This document shows positions 43,002 through 51,671 of a DNA stretch of 64,000 nt, one piece after another (position 1 is the first letter of the stretch; each line of letters begins with the position of its first letter). The DNA comes from Tistrella mobilis. GTDB lineage: Bacteria > Pseudomonadota > Alphaproteobacteria > Tistrellales > Tistrellaceae. The stretch lies in the NCBI RefSeq assembly GCF_039634785.1, contig NZ_JBBIAB010000006.1:186001-250000 (forward strand), in the 5' to 3' direction. The notes beneath the pieces are model-generated. The model did not search any database. It was not told where the DNA came from and saw only the letters and a program-made list of their open reading frames with translations. A program made the translations under genes and the position numbers.

Positions 43002-43214
43002 ACGGGGATTATAGAAACAGGAACATTCTACCTGAGGTTAACAAAGAGTCACGACTAATCAGAATTAAATGACCGAAAATCATATACATAAGGTTGTAAA
43101 ATTTGCGAAGGGGCCGGTAAAGGGCGGTTGTTCCGTCAGGCGATTTCATGGAGCCAGACCATTGCATCCTGCTATGCTGACCCGGGCAAATCGTGGTGAA
43201 CCGGAGGTTGCTTC
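43002..43214. other. AT-rich divergent region, peptide cluster / M20 gene
   Basis: 213 bp, clearly AT-richer than its surroundings at 43005-43110. On the minus strand TATAAT (43013-43008) would start transcription about 15 nt before the peptide ribosome site. No good -35 is visible, so an activator or other sigma factor may be needed. CAGG-N9-CCTG (43018-43034) and GACTAATCA (43054-43062) lie upstream. Plus-strand promoter for the M20 gene not resolved. Confidence 0.45.
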
Positions 43215-44423
43215 ATGTCCGCCCCCCAGCCGCAGTCGAAGCCGAATGGACCAGGCCGTCAGATCGCAGCCTGGCTGCATGAAATGGTGGCGCTGCGCCA
43301 CGATCTGCATCGCCATCCGGAACTGGCGTTCGAAGAACGGCGGACCGCCGCGCTGGTGGCCCGATCGCTGGCCGATTGGGGGTGGGAGGTTCATGAAGGC
43401 CTGGGCGGCACCGGTGTCGTCGGCACCCTGACCACCGGGCCGGGGCCGGTGATCGGCATCCGGGCCGATATGGACGCCCTGCCGATCACCGAGACCACCG
43501 GCCTGCCCCATGCCAGCCTGCATGACGGCCGGATGCATGCCTGCGGCCATGACGGCCACACCACCATCCTGCTGGCGGCCGCGCGCTGCCTGGCCGAGCG
43601 GCGGCGCTTCCGCGGCACCGCGCGGGTGATCTTTCAGCCGGCCGAGGAACATGGCGGCGGGGCGGCGGTGATGATGCGCGACGGGCTGTTCACCCGCTTT
43701 CCGGTCGATCGGATCTATGCCCTGCACAACATGCCGGGGCTGCCTGCCGGCGTGTTCGGCTTCCGCCCGGGCGCGCTGACCGCGGCATCGGACGATTACG
43801 TGATCACCGTCCGCGGCCGCGGCGGCCATGGCGCCTATCCCGAACGGGCGGTGGACCCGATCGTGGCCGGATCGGCGATCGTGCTCGCCCTGCAATCGGT
43901 CGTGGCGCGCAACGTGCCGCCCACCCGGCAGGCCGTGGTGACGGTGGGCGCGTTTCGGGCCGGCGAGGCGGCGAACGTCATTCCCGAAACGGCGGTGCTG
44001 AAGGCGAGCGTGCGGACCACCGACCCCGAGACCCGCAGCCTGATCGAGATGCGGATCCGCGAGCTGGTCGCGGGCCAGGCCGCCGCCTGGGGGGCTTCGG
44101 CGACCGTCCAGGTGGACCGCGGCTATCCGGCGGTGATCAACGATGCCGGCGCGACCGCCTTTGCGCGCGCGGTGGCGGTGGACGCCTTCGGTGCCGGGCG
44201 GGTGATCGACATCCCCGAGGCATCGATGGGCAGCGAGGATTTCGCCTATATGCTGGAGGGCGTTCCCGGCTGCTATCTGGTGGTGGGCAACGGCATCGAA
44301 TCAGGACCGACCAGCTGCATGATCCACAACCCCGGCTATGACTTCAACGATGCGGTTCTGGGCGATGCCGCCGCTTTCTGGGTGGCATTGGCCGAAGCCT
44401 CGGCGCCGGCAGGTGCCGCCTGA
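43215..44423 (+). CDS. M20-family amidohydrolase (hippurate/N-acyl amino acid hydrolase-like)
   Basis: A 402-residue M20D peptidase/aminoacylase. Metal motifs: RHDLHRHPELAFEE, IRADMDALPI, MHACGHDGHTTILL, PAEEHGGGAAVM and GSEDFAYMLE. Cytosolic, hydrolyses N-acyl amino acids or similar amides. GGAGG lies 8 nt before ATG 43215. It ends 2 bp before the GGDEF-EAL gene, an unusual pairing of a metabolic hydrolase and a signalling protein that implies cotranscription. Confidence 0.92.
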   Translation: MSAPQPQSKPNGPGRQIAAWLHEMVALRHDLHRHPELAFEERRTAALVARSLADWGWEVHEGLGGTGVVGTLTTGPGPVIGIRADMDALPITETTGLPHASLHDGRMHACGHDGHTTILLAAARCLAERRRFRGTARVIFQPAEEHGGGAAVMMRDGLFTRFPVDRIYALHNMPGLPAGVFGFRPGALTAASDDYVITVRGRGGHGAYPERAVDPIVAGSAIVLALQSVVARNVPPTRQAVVTVGAFRAGEAANVIPETAVLKASVRTTDPETRSLIEMRIRELVAGQAAAWGASATVQVDRGYPAVINDAGATAFARAVAVDAFGAGRVIDIPEASMGSEDFAYMLEGVPGCYLVVGNGIESGPTSCMIHNPGYDFNDAVLGDAAAFWVALAEASAPAGAA

Positions 44424-44425
44424 AC

Positions 44426-47080
44426 ATGCACCCGGTCACGGCCCGCCATTGCCTGCGCCTTGCCCTGGCCTGGATGCTGCTGCTGGCATCCGCGCTGGCC
44501 GGGGGCGGCCCGCTGCGGACAGCCTCTGCCGCGGAGGCGCCGGTCGTGACGATCCGGGGCATCGAGGCCGGCCTGGATCTTACGCCCTTCGCCCGTATCC
44601 TGCCCGATCCGGGCGGCCGGATGGATCTGGAGGCGGCGCGCCGGGCCACCGGCTGGCAGACCACGCCGAACCGGCTTCTGCGTTTCGGATATGCGCCCGA
44701 CATGGCCTGGTGGGCCCGTGTGACGCTGACCAATCCGTCGGCGCGGGCGGCACGGGTGGTGATCGATCTCGGCACGTCGCAACAGGATTATGTCGACTGG
44801 TACGTCACGGCGCCCGACGGGCAGGTCCTGCTGGCCAATCAGACCGGCGACCGGCGATCCTTCGCAACCCGGCTTCTGCCCTATCGCGACCTCGTGCTGC
44901 CCTATCAGCTGCCGCCGGATGCGACCGTCACGGTCTATCTGCGCCTGGGAACCCATGACGGCCTGTTCGCGAGCATGCCGTTCCGATTGTACGACTACAC
45001 CGGGTTCTTTACGACATCAGGACGTGAAAGCGCGCTGCTTTCGATGTTCCATGGCGGACTTGCCGCACTGGCGTTGTTCAATCTCCTGGTTTTTCTGGTC
45101 ACCCACCAGGGCGCGGTGGGTCTCTACGTCCTGCATCTTCTGGCGGTGCTGACTGGCAGCGTCAGTTTCCGCGGTTTCGGTTTTCAGTATCTCTGGCCGG
45201 ATCTTCCGGGCCTCAGCAATGCCATGACCGCGGGCTCGATCATCCTGGCCTTCGTCACCGGCAGCCTGTTCGTTGTCCGTTATGTCCGTCTGCACCGCCA
45301 TGTATCGGTGGCCACCCGCCGCGTGGTCAGCCTGCTGATGATCGCGGCCCTGTCCGGGCTGGTGCCGCTGGCGTTCGGGCAGTATGCGCTGGCGGTGGGG
45401 TTCAGCCTGATCGGCCTCGGCCTGGTGGTGGTGGTCTACCTGTTGAATGTCCGTCTGCTGTTCAGGGGCGTGCGCGAAGCCCGGTTCACCGTGCCGGCCT
45501 TCTTCGCGCTGATCGTCGCCGTGGCCCTGCATTACCTGGAAATCAGCGAATTGCTGCCGCCCAGCGGCTTCCGGGTCTGGCCCCTGATCATCGGGTCGTC
45601 GATCGAGGTGATGCTGCTGGCCTTCGGCCTGGCGGATGCCATGAACCAGCAGCGGGAGCGGCGCTTCGCCGCCGAACGCCGGGAAGAGCTGGCCCGGCTG
45701 CACATGGCGGAGATCGAGCGTGAGGCCAGCCACAAGGCGCGTCATGACGAACTGACCGGCCTGCTGAACCGTCGGGCGGCTGAAGAATGGCTTGAGGCGG
45801 CGGTGGAGCGGGGCCAGCCGGTGGCCGTGCTGCATCTGGGCCTGAATGATTTCGGCGCGGTGAACGAGGCGGTGGGCCATACCGGCGGTGACGCCGTGCT
45901 GCGCCAACTGGGCCGCCGGCTGGAGACGGCGATAGCGCCGGGGGAGATTGCGGCACGGCTGCTGGCCGATGAATTTCTGGTGCTGATGCCCGATACCGAT
46001 CAGGCGCGGGCCGTGATCGCCGCCGATCGCATCCAGCGGCTGTTCGCGGTGCCCCAGCAGGTGAGCGGCACCGACATCTCGATCGCCTGCCGGGTGGGGA
46101 TCGTGATCCATCCCGACGACGCGCGCACGGCCGAGGATCTGCTGCGGCGGGCGGCGATCGCCATGCAGGATGCGGCACGCCTGCCGCGGCGGATCCAGCT
46201 CTATCAGGCCGGGCGCGACGACGACCATCGCCGCCGGATCGCCCTGATCCGCGACCTGCGCCATGCGGCGGAACATGGCGAGTTCCGGCTGCTCTATCAG
46301 CCCAAGATCCATGTCGCCACCGGCCGGCTGGTGGCGGCGGAAGCGCTGATCCGCTGGCAGCATCCCACTTATGGCATGATCTCGCCGGCCGAATTCATCC
46401 CGCTGGCCGAGCAGAGCGGTGCCACAAGCGGCATGACCCGCTGGGTGATCAGAGAGGCGGTGCACCGGATGCGCAGCTGGCGGCTGGCCGGGCTCGATAT
46501 CGGGCTGTCGGTCAACATCTCGGCCCTGGACCTGGATGATCCGGATCTCGTGGGCTTCGTCGGCCGCAGCCTGGAGGCCGAGGGGATCGCGGGCGGGCGG
46601 CTGACGCTGGAGGTGACCGAGAGCGCGATCATGACCGACCCCGACCGGTCGCGCGCAGTGCTGGAAGGGCTGAGACTGAGCGGCGTGACGATCTCGGTGG
46701 ATGATTTCGGCACCGGCTATTCCTCGCTCGCCCATCTGAAGCGGCTGCCGGTGCAGGAACTGAAGATCGATCAGTCCTTTATCCGCGATCTGTCGGCGGC
46801 GAGCGAAGATGCGGTGATCGTGCGCTCGACCATCGGCATGAGCCACAATCTGGGGCTCTCGGTGGTGGCCGAGGGGGTGGAGAGCGAGGAAATCCTGACG
46901 CTGCTGGGCAGCTGGGGCTGCGATGTCGCCCAGGGCTATGCCATCGCCCGGCCGATGGATGCCGCGGATTTCGAACGCTGGGCGGGGCACCGCATGGCGG
47001 CTGCGCGCGAACAGGCGGCAGCCGCCGACTTGACACGGGTCAGAACCGTCCCCGGTGATCAGGCGTCTCAGCCCGGCTGA
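44426..47080 (+). CDS. 7TMR-DISM membrane protein with degenerate GGDEF and intact EAL
   Basis: An 884-residue sensor. Signal peptide (about 1-36), periplasmic DISMED2-like beta domain (about 40-200), seven membrane helices (about 205-410), short coiled coil, GGDEF (about 435-595) and EAL (about 610-865). The GGDEF signature is replaced by LLADEF, so cyclase activity is unlikely. EAL residues are intact: AEALIRW, NISALDLD, LEVTESA, VDDFGTGYSSL, ELKIDQSF, AEGVESEE, QGYAIARP. Expected to degrade cyclic di-GMP in response to a periplasmic ligand, perhaps a carbohydrate or a product related to the coupled M20 hydrolase (inference). Confidence 0.92.
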   Translation: MHPVTARHCLRLALAWMLLLASALAGGGPLRTASAAEAPVVTIRGIEAGLDLTPFARILPDPGGRMDLEAARRATGWQTTPNRLLRFGYAPDMAWWARVTLTNPSARAARVVIDLGTSQQDYVDWYVTAPDGQVLLANQTGDRRSFATRLLPYRDLVLPYQLPPDATVTVYLRLGTHDGLFASMPFRLYDYTGFFTTSGRESALLSMFHGGLAALALFNLLVFLVTHQGAVGLYVLHLLAVLTGSVSFRGFGFQYLWPDLPGLSNAMTAGSIILAFVTGSLFVVRYVRLHRHVSVATRRVVSLLMIAALSGLVPLAFGQYALAVGFSLIGLGLVVVVYLLNVRLLFRGVREARFTVPAFFALIVAVALHYLEISELLPPSGFRVWPLIIGSSIEVMLLAFGLADAMNQQRERRFAAERREELARLHMAEIEREASHKARHDELTGLLNRRAAEEWLEAAVERGQPVAVLHLGLNDFGAVNEAVGHTGGDAVLRQLGRRLETAIAPGEIAARLLADEFLVLMPDTDQARAVIAADRIQRLFAVPQQVSGTDISIACRVGIVIHPDDARTAEDLLRRAAIAMQDAARLPRRIQLYQAGRDDDHRRRIALIRDLRHAAEHGEFRLLYQPKIHVATGRLVAAEALIRWQHPTYGMISPAEFIPLAEQSGATSGMTRWVIREAVHRMRSWRLAGLDIGLSVNISALDLDDPDLVGFVGRSLEAEGIAGGRLTLEVTESAIMTDPDRSRAVLEGLRLSGVTISVDDFGTGYSSLAHLKRLPVQELKIDQSFIRDLSAASEDAVIVRSTIGMSHNLGLSVVAEGVESEEILTLLGSWGCDVAQGYAIARPMDAADFERWAGHRMAAAREQAAAADLTRVRTVPGDQASQPG

Positions 47081-47107
47081 CGGACGCCCGCACCAGCTTA
47101 TGGCGTC

Positions 47108-47818
47108 TCAGTTCACGGCTTCCTGCGGCGTGCGACGCCGGGCGGCCATGGCGGCCGCGGCACGGCGCAGCCTCAGCGTCCACATGGTGATCATCGGCAG
47201 GGTGACGGCCGCCGGCGCCATCCAATGGGCGCCATCGGCGATCATGCCGCCGCCCAGCCCCGCGAAGGGACGGTGCAGAACCAGGGCGAGCGTGACGGTG
47301 GCGGCCAGCGCGCCCAGCATGCGCACCATATGCCGGCCGACCCGCACCCGGCCCGGTTCTTCCAGAACGTCCTGAACCGCCAGGAAGGCGCCGACCAGGC
47401 CCAGAACCGGCAGCGCGACATTGGCTGCAACCGGCATCACCGCCGCCAGCGCCGGGTCGACCTCGCGGCCGATCATGCCGGTCAGCCCGGCCATCACGGT
47501 CAGAAGGCCGGTGCCGATCACCACGCCCGACATCATCCGGTCGGCGGTGGACGGCTCGGCGGTCTGTCGGGTGTTGGCCCGCCAGCCGGCGATCAGCGTA
47601 TAGATGGCAAGCAGGGTGACGATCAGCAGCAGAACCGAGGGCTGCACGATCGCAAGCCCCAGCCCGGCCAGGATCGAAATGCCCATCAGCACGCCGAAAA
47701 CCCGGCTCATCGGCCGGATGCGTGCATCCTCGTGCGGCAAAAGAGCAAGTCTGAAGGCGGCGAGCACCGCAGCCGCGGCCGCGGCGGCCTCGATGGCCAA
47801 TAGTCCGTCGACAACCAT
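47108..47818 (-). CDS. Membrane protein of unknown function (paralogue of 62031-62663)
   Basis: A 236-residue protein with about seven hydrophobic helices. I recognise no named family; the layout resembles small DUF2306-like membrane proteins. It is a clear paralogue of the product at 62031-62663: both share GWRA, the AEP...ADR loop, VAGLTG or MAGLTG, PV(L/F)GL(V/I)G and the end R(L/V)RRA. Start at ATG 47818. Convergent with the GGDEF-EAL gene, 27 bp apart. Confidence 0.75.
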   Translation of the reverse strand: MVVDGLLAIEAAAAAAAVLAAFRLALLPHEDARIRPMSRVFGVLMGISILAGLGLAIVQPSVLLLIVTLLAIYTLIAGWRANTRQTAEPSTADRMMSGVVIGTGLLTVMAGLTGMIGREVDPALAAVMPVAANVALPVLGLVGAFLAVQDVLEEPGRVRVGRHMVRMLGALAATVTLALVLHRPFAGLGGGMIADGAHWMAPAAVTLPMITMWTLRLRRAAAAMAARRRTPQEAVN

Positions 47819-48098
47819 GGTTTGCCCCTCCCGATGTCCCGTCTTTGCCCCGCCGTCATAAGGGGTCATATGGGGCCCCCGGAACACTGAGCAAGCGTAA
47901 ACCATCTGTTAACCATGATTTTTATATCAAGGATTTTGACGGTTTTTTATGTAACCGAGGTAACCGGCTGATTTCGCTGCGACTCCCGATAATGTCACGG
48001 CAGGGGCCGCCATACGGGGCGTCTGCCACGAAAATGACATGCGGTGACCGGTTCCGCCGCCGCCTCGGCAAAACCGGTCAATGATCGGGCACCGGTCC

Positions 48099-49541
48099 TC
48101 AATCGGCCGGACGGTCCAGATCCACCGCCGCCAGTGCCGCCTCCTGGCGCCTGGTCAGGGTGTTGACATCGAAATCGTCGATCAGATCGCGGAACATCCG
48201 GTGCCAGTTGATTTCGGCCTTCAGATGCAGGAAGACCGATCCCAGCCCGATCGCGGCCCGGTCCATCAGCACGAATTCGCGCGGCGGGGTCACCCCGCCC
48301 AGCCGCTTCAGTTCGGCATGGACCTTCTCGGCCACCGCGCGGCCGTACTGGCCGCTGCTTTCTTCCTGGATCCGCTGCACCCGGTCTTCCAGCAGCGGCC
48401 GGTAGAGGAAACCGGCCCAGGTGTTCAGCACCTCGAGCAGGGTCTTGTCGATCTTCTCGAAACCCCAGGCGCGGTAGGCTTCCACCGCCAGCTCGTCGTC
48501 CTTGCGGTCGAGCGCGTGATAGAGGTCGATCACCCCCTTCACGAAGCCCGGCCGGAACACACGGATGCAGCCGAAATCGAGCAGGTTGATCCCGTAATCC
48601 TGGGGGCGGACGGCGTAATTGCCCAGATGCGGGTCGCCATGGATCACGCCGTACTCGTAGAAGGGCACATACCAGGCCCGGAACATGTTCATGGCGATCC
48701 GGTCGCGCACCGTCTGATCCGCGTCGCGGAACGACATCAGCCGCGCGCCGTCGAGCCAGGTCATGGTCAGCAGCCGCTTCGTCGACAGCTCCGGCAGCCA
48801 GTCGGGCACATGCACATCGGGTTCGTCCCGCAGCATATGGGCATAGAGCCGCATCTGCCGGCCCTCGCGGCCGTAATCCAGCTCTTCCCTGAGCCGCGCC
48901 GACAGTTCGGCATGGATCTGGTCGGGGTTGATCGCCCGGTCATAGCGGCGGTAGATGCCGAAGATCAGCTTCAGCTGACGCAGATCCGCCTCCACCGCCG
49001 AGGCCATGTCGGGATATTGCAGCTTGCAGGCAAGCGCCCGGCCGTCATGGGTGGTGGCCTTGTGGACCTGCCCCAGAGAGGCGGCGGCCACGGCCTCGCG
49101 TTCAAAGCTGCCGAACCGGCTGCGCCAGTCGGGCCCGAGTTCGGTCGCCATGCGCCGCTTGACGAACAGCCAGCCCATCGACGGCGCATCGGCCTGAAGC
49201 TGGGCCAGTTCTTCGGCATATTCGCGCGGCAGCGCGTCGGGGATGGTGGACAGGATCTGCGCCGCCTTCATCAGCGGCCCCTTCAGCCCGCCCAGGGCTG
49301 CGCGCAGATCTTCGGCATGGCGGCCGCGATCCAGCGGCAGGCCGAACAGGCGCTCGCCCGCCAGCCGGGCGGCCAGGCCGCCGACACCGGTGCCGACCCG
49401 GGCATAGCGCCGGATCCGGCCGCCCAGGCGATCGTCTTCGTCGGACGTAGCCGCCGCCCCTGTCGGGGCGGCGGTATCGTCATGAGAGCGGGGCGCCCCA
49501 CCCGGGGCGGCGGTATCGTCATGAGAGGTCGGCGTGGTCAT
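48099..49541 (-). CDS. ABC1/UbiB-family atypical kinase
   Basis: A 480-residue ABC1/UbiB protein kinase-like ATPase: KGPLMKAAQILSTIPDALP (KxGQ-like motif), AAASLGQVHKATTHDGRALA, the catalytic-loop region VIHGDPHLGNYAV and LLDFGCIRV. Family members act in ubiquinone biosynthesis or lipid trafficking at the membrane. The N-terminus carries two copies of SHDDTAAP from a 39-bp tandem duplication. It lies 54 bp downstream of pepF. Confidence 0.9.
   Translation of the reverse strand: MTTPTSHDDTAAPGGAPRSHDDTAAPTGAAATSDEDDRLGGRIRRYARVGTGVGGLAARLAGERLFGLPLDRGRHAEDLRAALGGLKGPLMKAAQILSTIPDALPREYAEELAQLQADAPSMGWLFVKRRMATELGPDWRSRFGSFEREAVAAASLGQVHKATTHDGRALACKLQYPDMASAVEADLRQLKLIFGIYRRYDRAINPDQIHAELSARLREELDYGREGRQMRLYAHMLRDEPDVHVPDWLPELSTKRLLTMTWLDGARLMSFRDADQTVRDRIAMNMFRAWYVPFYEYGVIHGDPHLGNYAVRPQDYGINLLDFGCIRVFRPGFVKGVIDLYHALDRKDDELAVEAYRAWGFEKIDKTLLEVLNTWAGFLYRPLLEDRVQRIQEESSGQYGRAVAEKVHAELKRLGGVTPPREFVLMDRAAIGLGSVFLHLKAEINWHRMFRDLIDDFDVNTLTRRQEAALAAVDLDRPAD
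49464..49527. repeat. 25-bp direct repeat, period 39
   Basis: CGGGGCGGCGGTATCGTCAT plus GAGAG at 49464-49488 and again at 49503-49527. In frame within the UbiB N-terminus (13 codons per period), giving SHDDTAAP twice. Confidence 0.85.
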
Positions 49542-49595
49542 GGGGGAGGAGGCTCCTTCCGGGCAGGCGGCGCCGGAGGCCCGGCAGCCGGGCCC

Positions 49596-51407
49596 TCAGA
49601 GACCCGCCGCCGCGACTTCCGCTTCCAGACGGTCGATATAGCCCTCGATCAGCTGAAGGCCACGGCTCCAGAACGCCGGATCGCCGGCATCCAGGCCGAA
49701 GGGGGCCAGCAGTTCGCGATGATCCTTGGCCCCGCCGGTAGCGAGCAGGGTGCGGTACTTGGCGACGAAATCCGGATCGCCCTGTTCGTGCACGGCGTAA
49801 AGCGCGTGCACCAGGCATTCGCCGAAGGCATAGGCATACACATAGAAGGGCGTGTGGAAGAAGTGGGGGATATAGGCCCACCAGTTCCGATAGTCTTCCG
49901 AGAAATCGAAGGCCGGGCCCAGGCTTTCGGTCTGAACCTCGAACCACATCCGGCCCAGATCTTCGGGTGTCAGCTCGCCCGACCGGCGCGCGTCGTGGAC
50001 CTTCATCTCGAAACTGGCGAAGGCCACCTGGCGCACCACGGTGTTGATGATGTCCTCGATCTTCGAGGCCAGCATCAGCCGGCGGCGGGTCGGGTCGGTC
50101 TCGGCATCCAGCAGGGCGCGGAAGGTCAGCATTTCGCCGAAGACCGAGGCGGTCTCGGCCAGCGTCAGCGGGGTTTCCGACAGGAACAGGCCCTGATGGG
50201 CCGCCAGCGTCTGATGCACGCCATGGCCCAGTTCGTGGGCAAGCGTCATCACGTCGCGCGCCTTGCCCTGATAGTTCATCAGCACATAAGGATGGGCACC
50301 CGGCACGGTCGGATGCGAGAAGGCACCGCCGGCCTTGCCATGGGCGACCGGCGCATCGATCCAGTTCTCGGTGAAGAACCGACCGGCGATCTCGGCCATT
50401 TCGGGCATGAAGCGGCCGAAGGCGTCGAGCACGATCTCGCGCGCCCGGTCCCAATGGATCGCGGCATCGGCATCCTGGGGATAGGCGGCGTTGCGGTCCC
50501 AGTAGTTCAGCTTCTCCATGCCGAGCAGCCGGGCCTTCAGCGCATAGTAGCGGTGCGAGATCCGCGGATAGGCCTCGCGCACCGCCTTGATCAGCGCATC
50601 CACCACCTCGTCTTCCACCTGGTTGGACAGGTTGCGCGACGAGATCGGCCGGGCGAAGCCGCGCCAGCGATCCTCGGTCTCCTTGTCCTTGACCACGGTG
50701 TTGTAGATCAGCGTCAGCATCGGGATGCGCTGGCCCAGCCCTTCCGAGAAGGCGGCCGCGGCCTTGCGCCGGCGCTCGGGGTCGCGATCGCCCAGGCGCG
50801 AGAGCACGGCGTCCGAGGTCAGCTCTTCGCCGTCGATGGTGAAGCGGGCCGAGGCCCAGCTTTCATCGAACAGCCGCACCCAGGCTGCGCGGCCCGAGAC
50901 CGACTTCTCCAGCAGCAGCTTTTCCAGCCGGTCTTCCAGCTGATGCGGCCGGAAGGCGCGCTGCCGCTCGATCCAGGGGCGGTAGCGGGCAAGCCGCGGC
51001 TCGGCCTCGTAGGCGGCTTCGAGTGCTGCATCGTCCAGCCGGTTGAACTCCAGCACGAAGAACAGCAGCCGGCTCGAAATCTCGGTCAGCTGTTCCGACA
51101 CCGTCTGATAGCGGCGCCCGGCCTCGGCCTGGTCCAGGCGGGTGACGTGCATCAGCCCGATATAGGACCCGATCCGGCCCATCGCCTCTTCGATGCGTTC
51201 ATAGGTTTCGATCGCATCGGCGAGGGCCGTGGGCGCAAGCTCGGCCAAGCGGCCTTCATGGGCCGTGGCGAAGGCCTCCGCATCCGCACGTGCCGTGGCG
51301 ACATCGGCATCGATCGCCGGATCGTCCGGGGCCGCATAAAGATCGTCGAGGCGCCAGCGGGGCAGATCGCCGATCTCGGGGCGAAGGGGCTCGTGGCCGT
51401 CGGGCAT
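49596..51407 (-). CDS. pepF: Oligoendopeptidase F (M3 family)
   Basis: A 603-residue cytosolic zinc metallopeptidase. The active site LAHELGHGVHQTL (HExxH) and downstream ETASVFGEMLTF (third ligand Glu) are intact. The N-terminal PepF domain begins WRLDDLYAAPDDPAID. It cleaves short peptides of about 7-17 residues. Start at ATG 51407 with TGAGGAG upstream. The upstream in-frame extension (to 51479) looks non-coding. Confidence 0.94.
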   Translation of the reverse strand: MPDGHEPLRPEIGDLPRWRLDDLYAAPDDPAIDADVATARADAEAFATAHEGRLAELAPTALADAIETYERIEEAMGRIGSYIGLMHVTRLDQAEAGRRYQTVSEQLTEISSRLLFFVLEFNRLDDAALEAAYEAEPRLARYRPWIERQRAFRPHQLEDRLEKLLLEKSVSGRAAWVRLFDESWASARFTIDGEELTSDAVLSRLGDRDPERRRKAAAAFSEGLGQRIPMLTLIYNTVVKDKETEDRWRGFARPISSRNLSNQVEDEVVDALIKAVREAYPRISHRYYALKARLLGMEKLNYWDRNAAYPQDADAAIHWDRAREIVLDAFGRFMPEMAEIAGRFFTENWIDAPVAHGKAGGAFSHPTVPGAHPYVLMNYQGKARDVMTLAHELGHGVHQTLAAHQGLFLSETPLTLAETASVFGEMLTFRALLDAETDPTRRRLMLASKIEDIINTVVRQVAFASFEMKVHDARRSGELTPEDLGRMWFEVQTESLGPAFDFSEDYRNWWAYIPHFFHTPFYVYAYAFGECLVHALYAVHEQGDPDFVAKYRTLLATGGAKDHRELLAPFGLDAGDPAFWSRGLQLIEGYIDRLEAEVAAAGL

Positions 51408-51671
51408 GGGAAGGCTGCTCCTCAAGGAACCGTGTCGTCGTGGTGGACACAATATAGGCCGGCGGGCGGAGCCGACCAACCCGAACGGACATGCGCCGCT
51501 GATTTCAATGAACCGTCACAGGTCAACCCCAGCCATCAGGCCATCGCGCCGTTGGCGTTGGCCAACTTGGTAAATGGACGTGATACGCTTATCTGATTAA
51601 ATATGCAGTCTCCCGCGGCCGGCCGGGTTTCCGGCCGCCCGTCCACGGCATCGGAACGGCGCATCCATCAT
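51408..51671. other. Intergenic region pepF / NtrC-type regulator
   Basis: 264 bp between divergent genes. It contains the palindrome GTTGGCCAAC (51557-51566) and an AT-rich stretch at 51568-51605 that may hold the regulator's promoter. No sigma-54 (GG-N10-GC) promoter is convincing. Confidence 0.4.

Noticed and set aside
48081-51596. Open frame of about 1170 codons opposite ubiB and pepF
   Set aside because: Spans two real genes with intact catalytic motifs and their intergenic gap. Composition (His, Gln, Gly, Arg-rich) is typical of antisense frames in GC-rich DNA.
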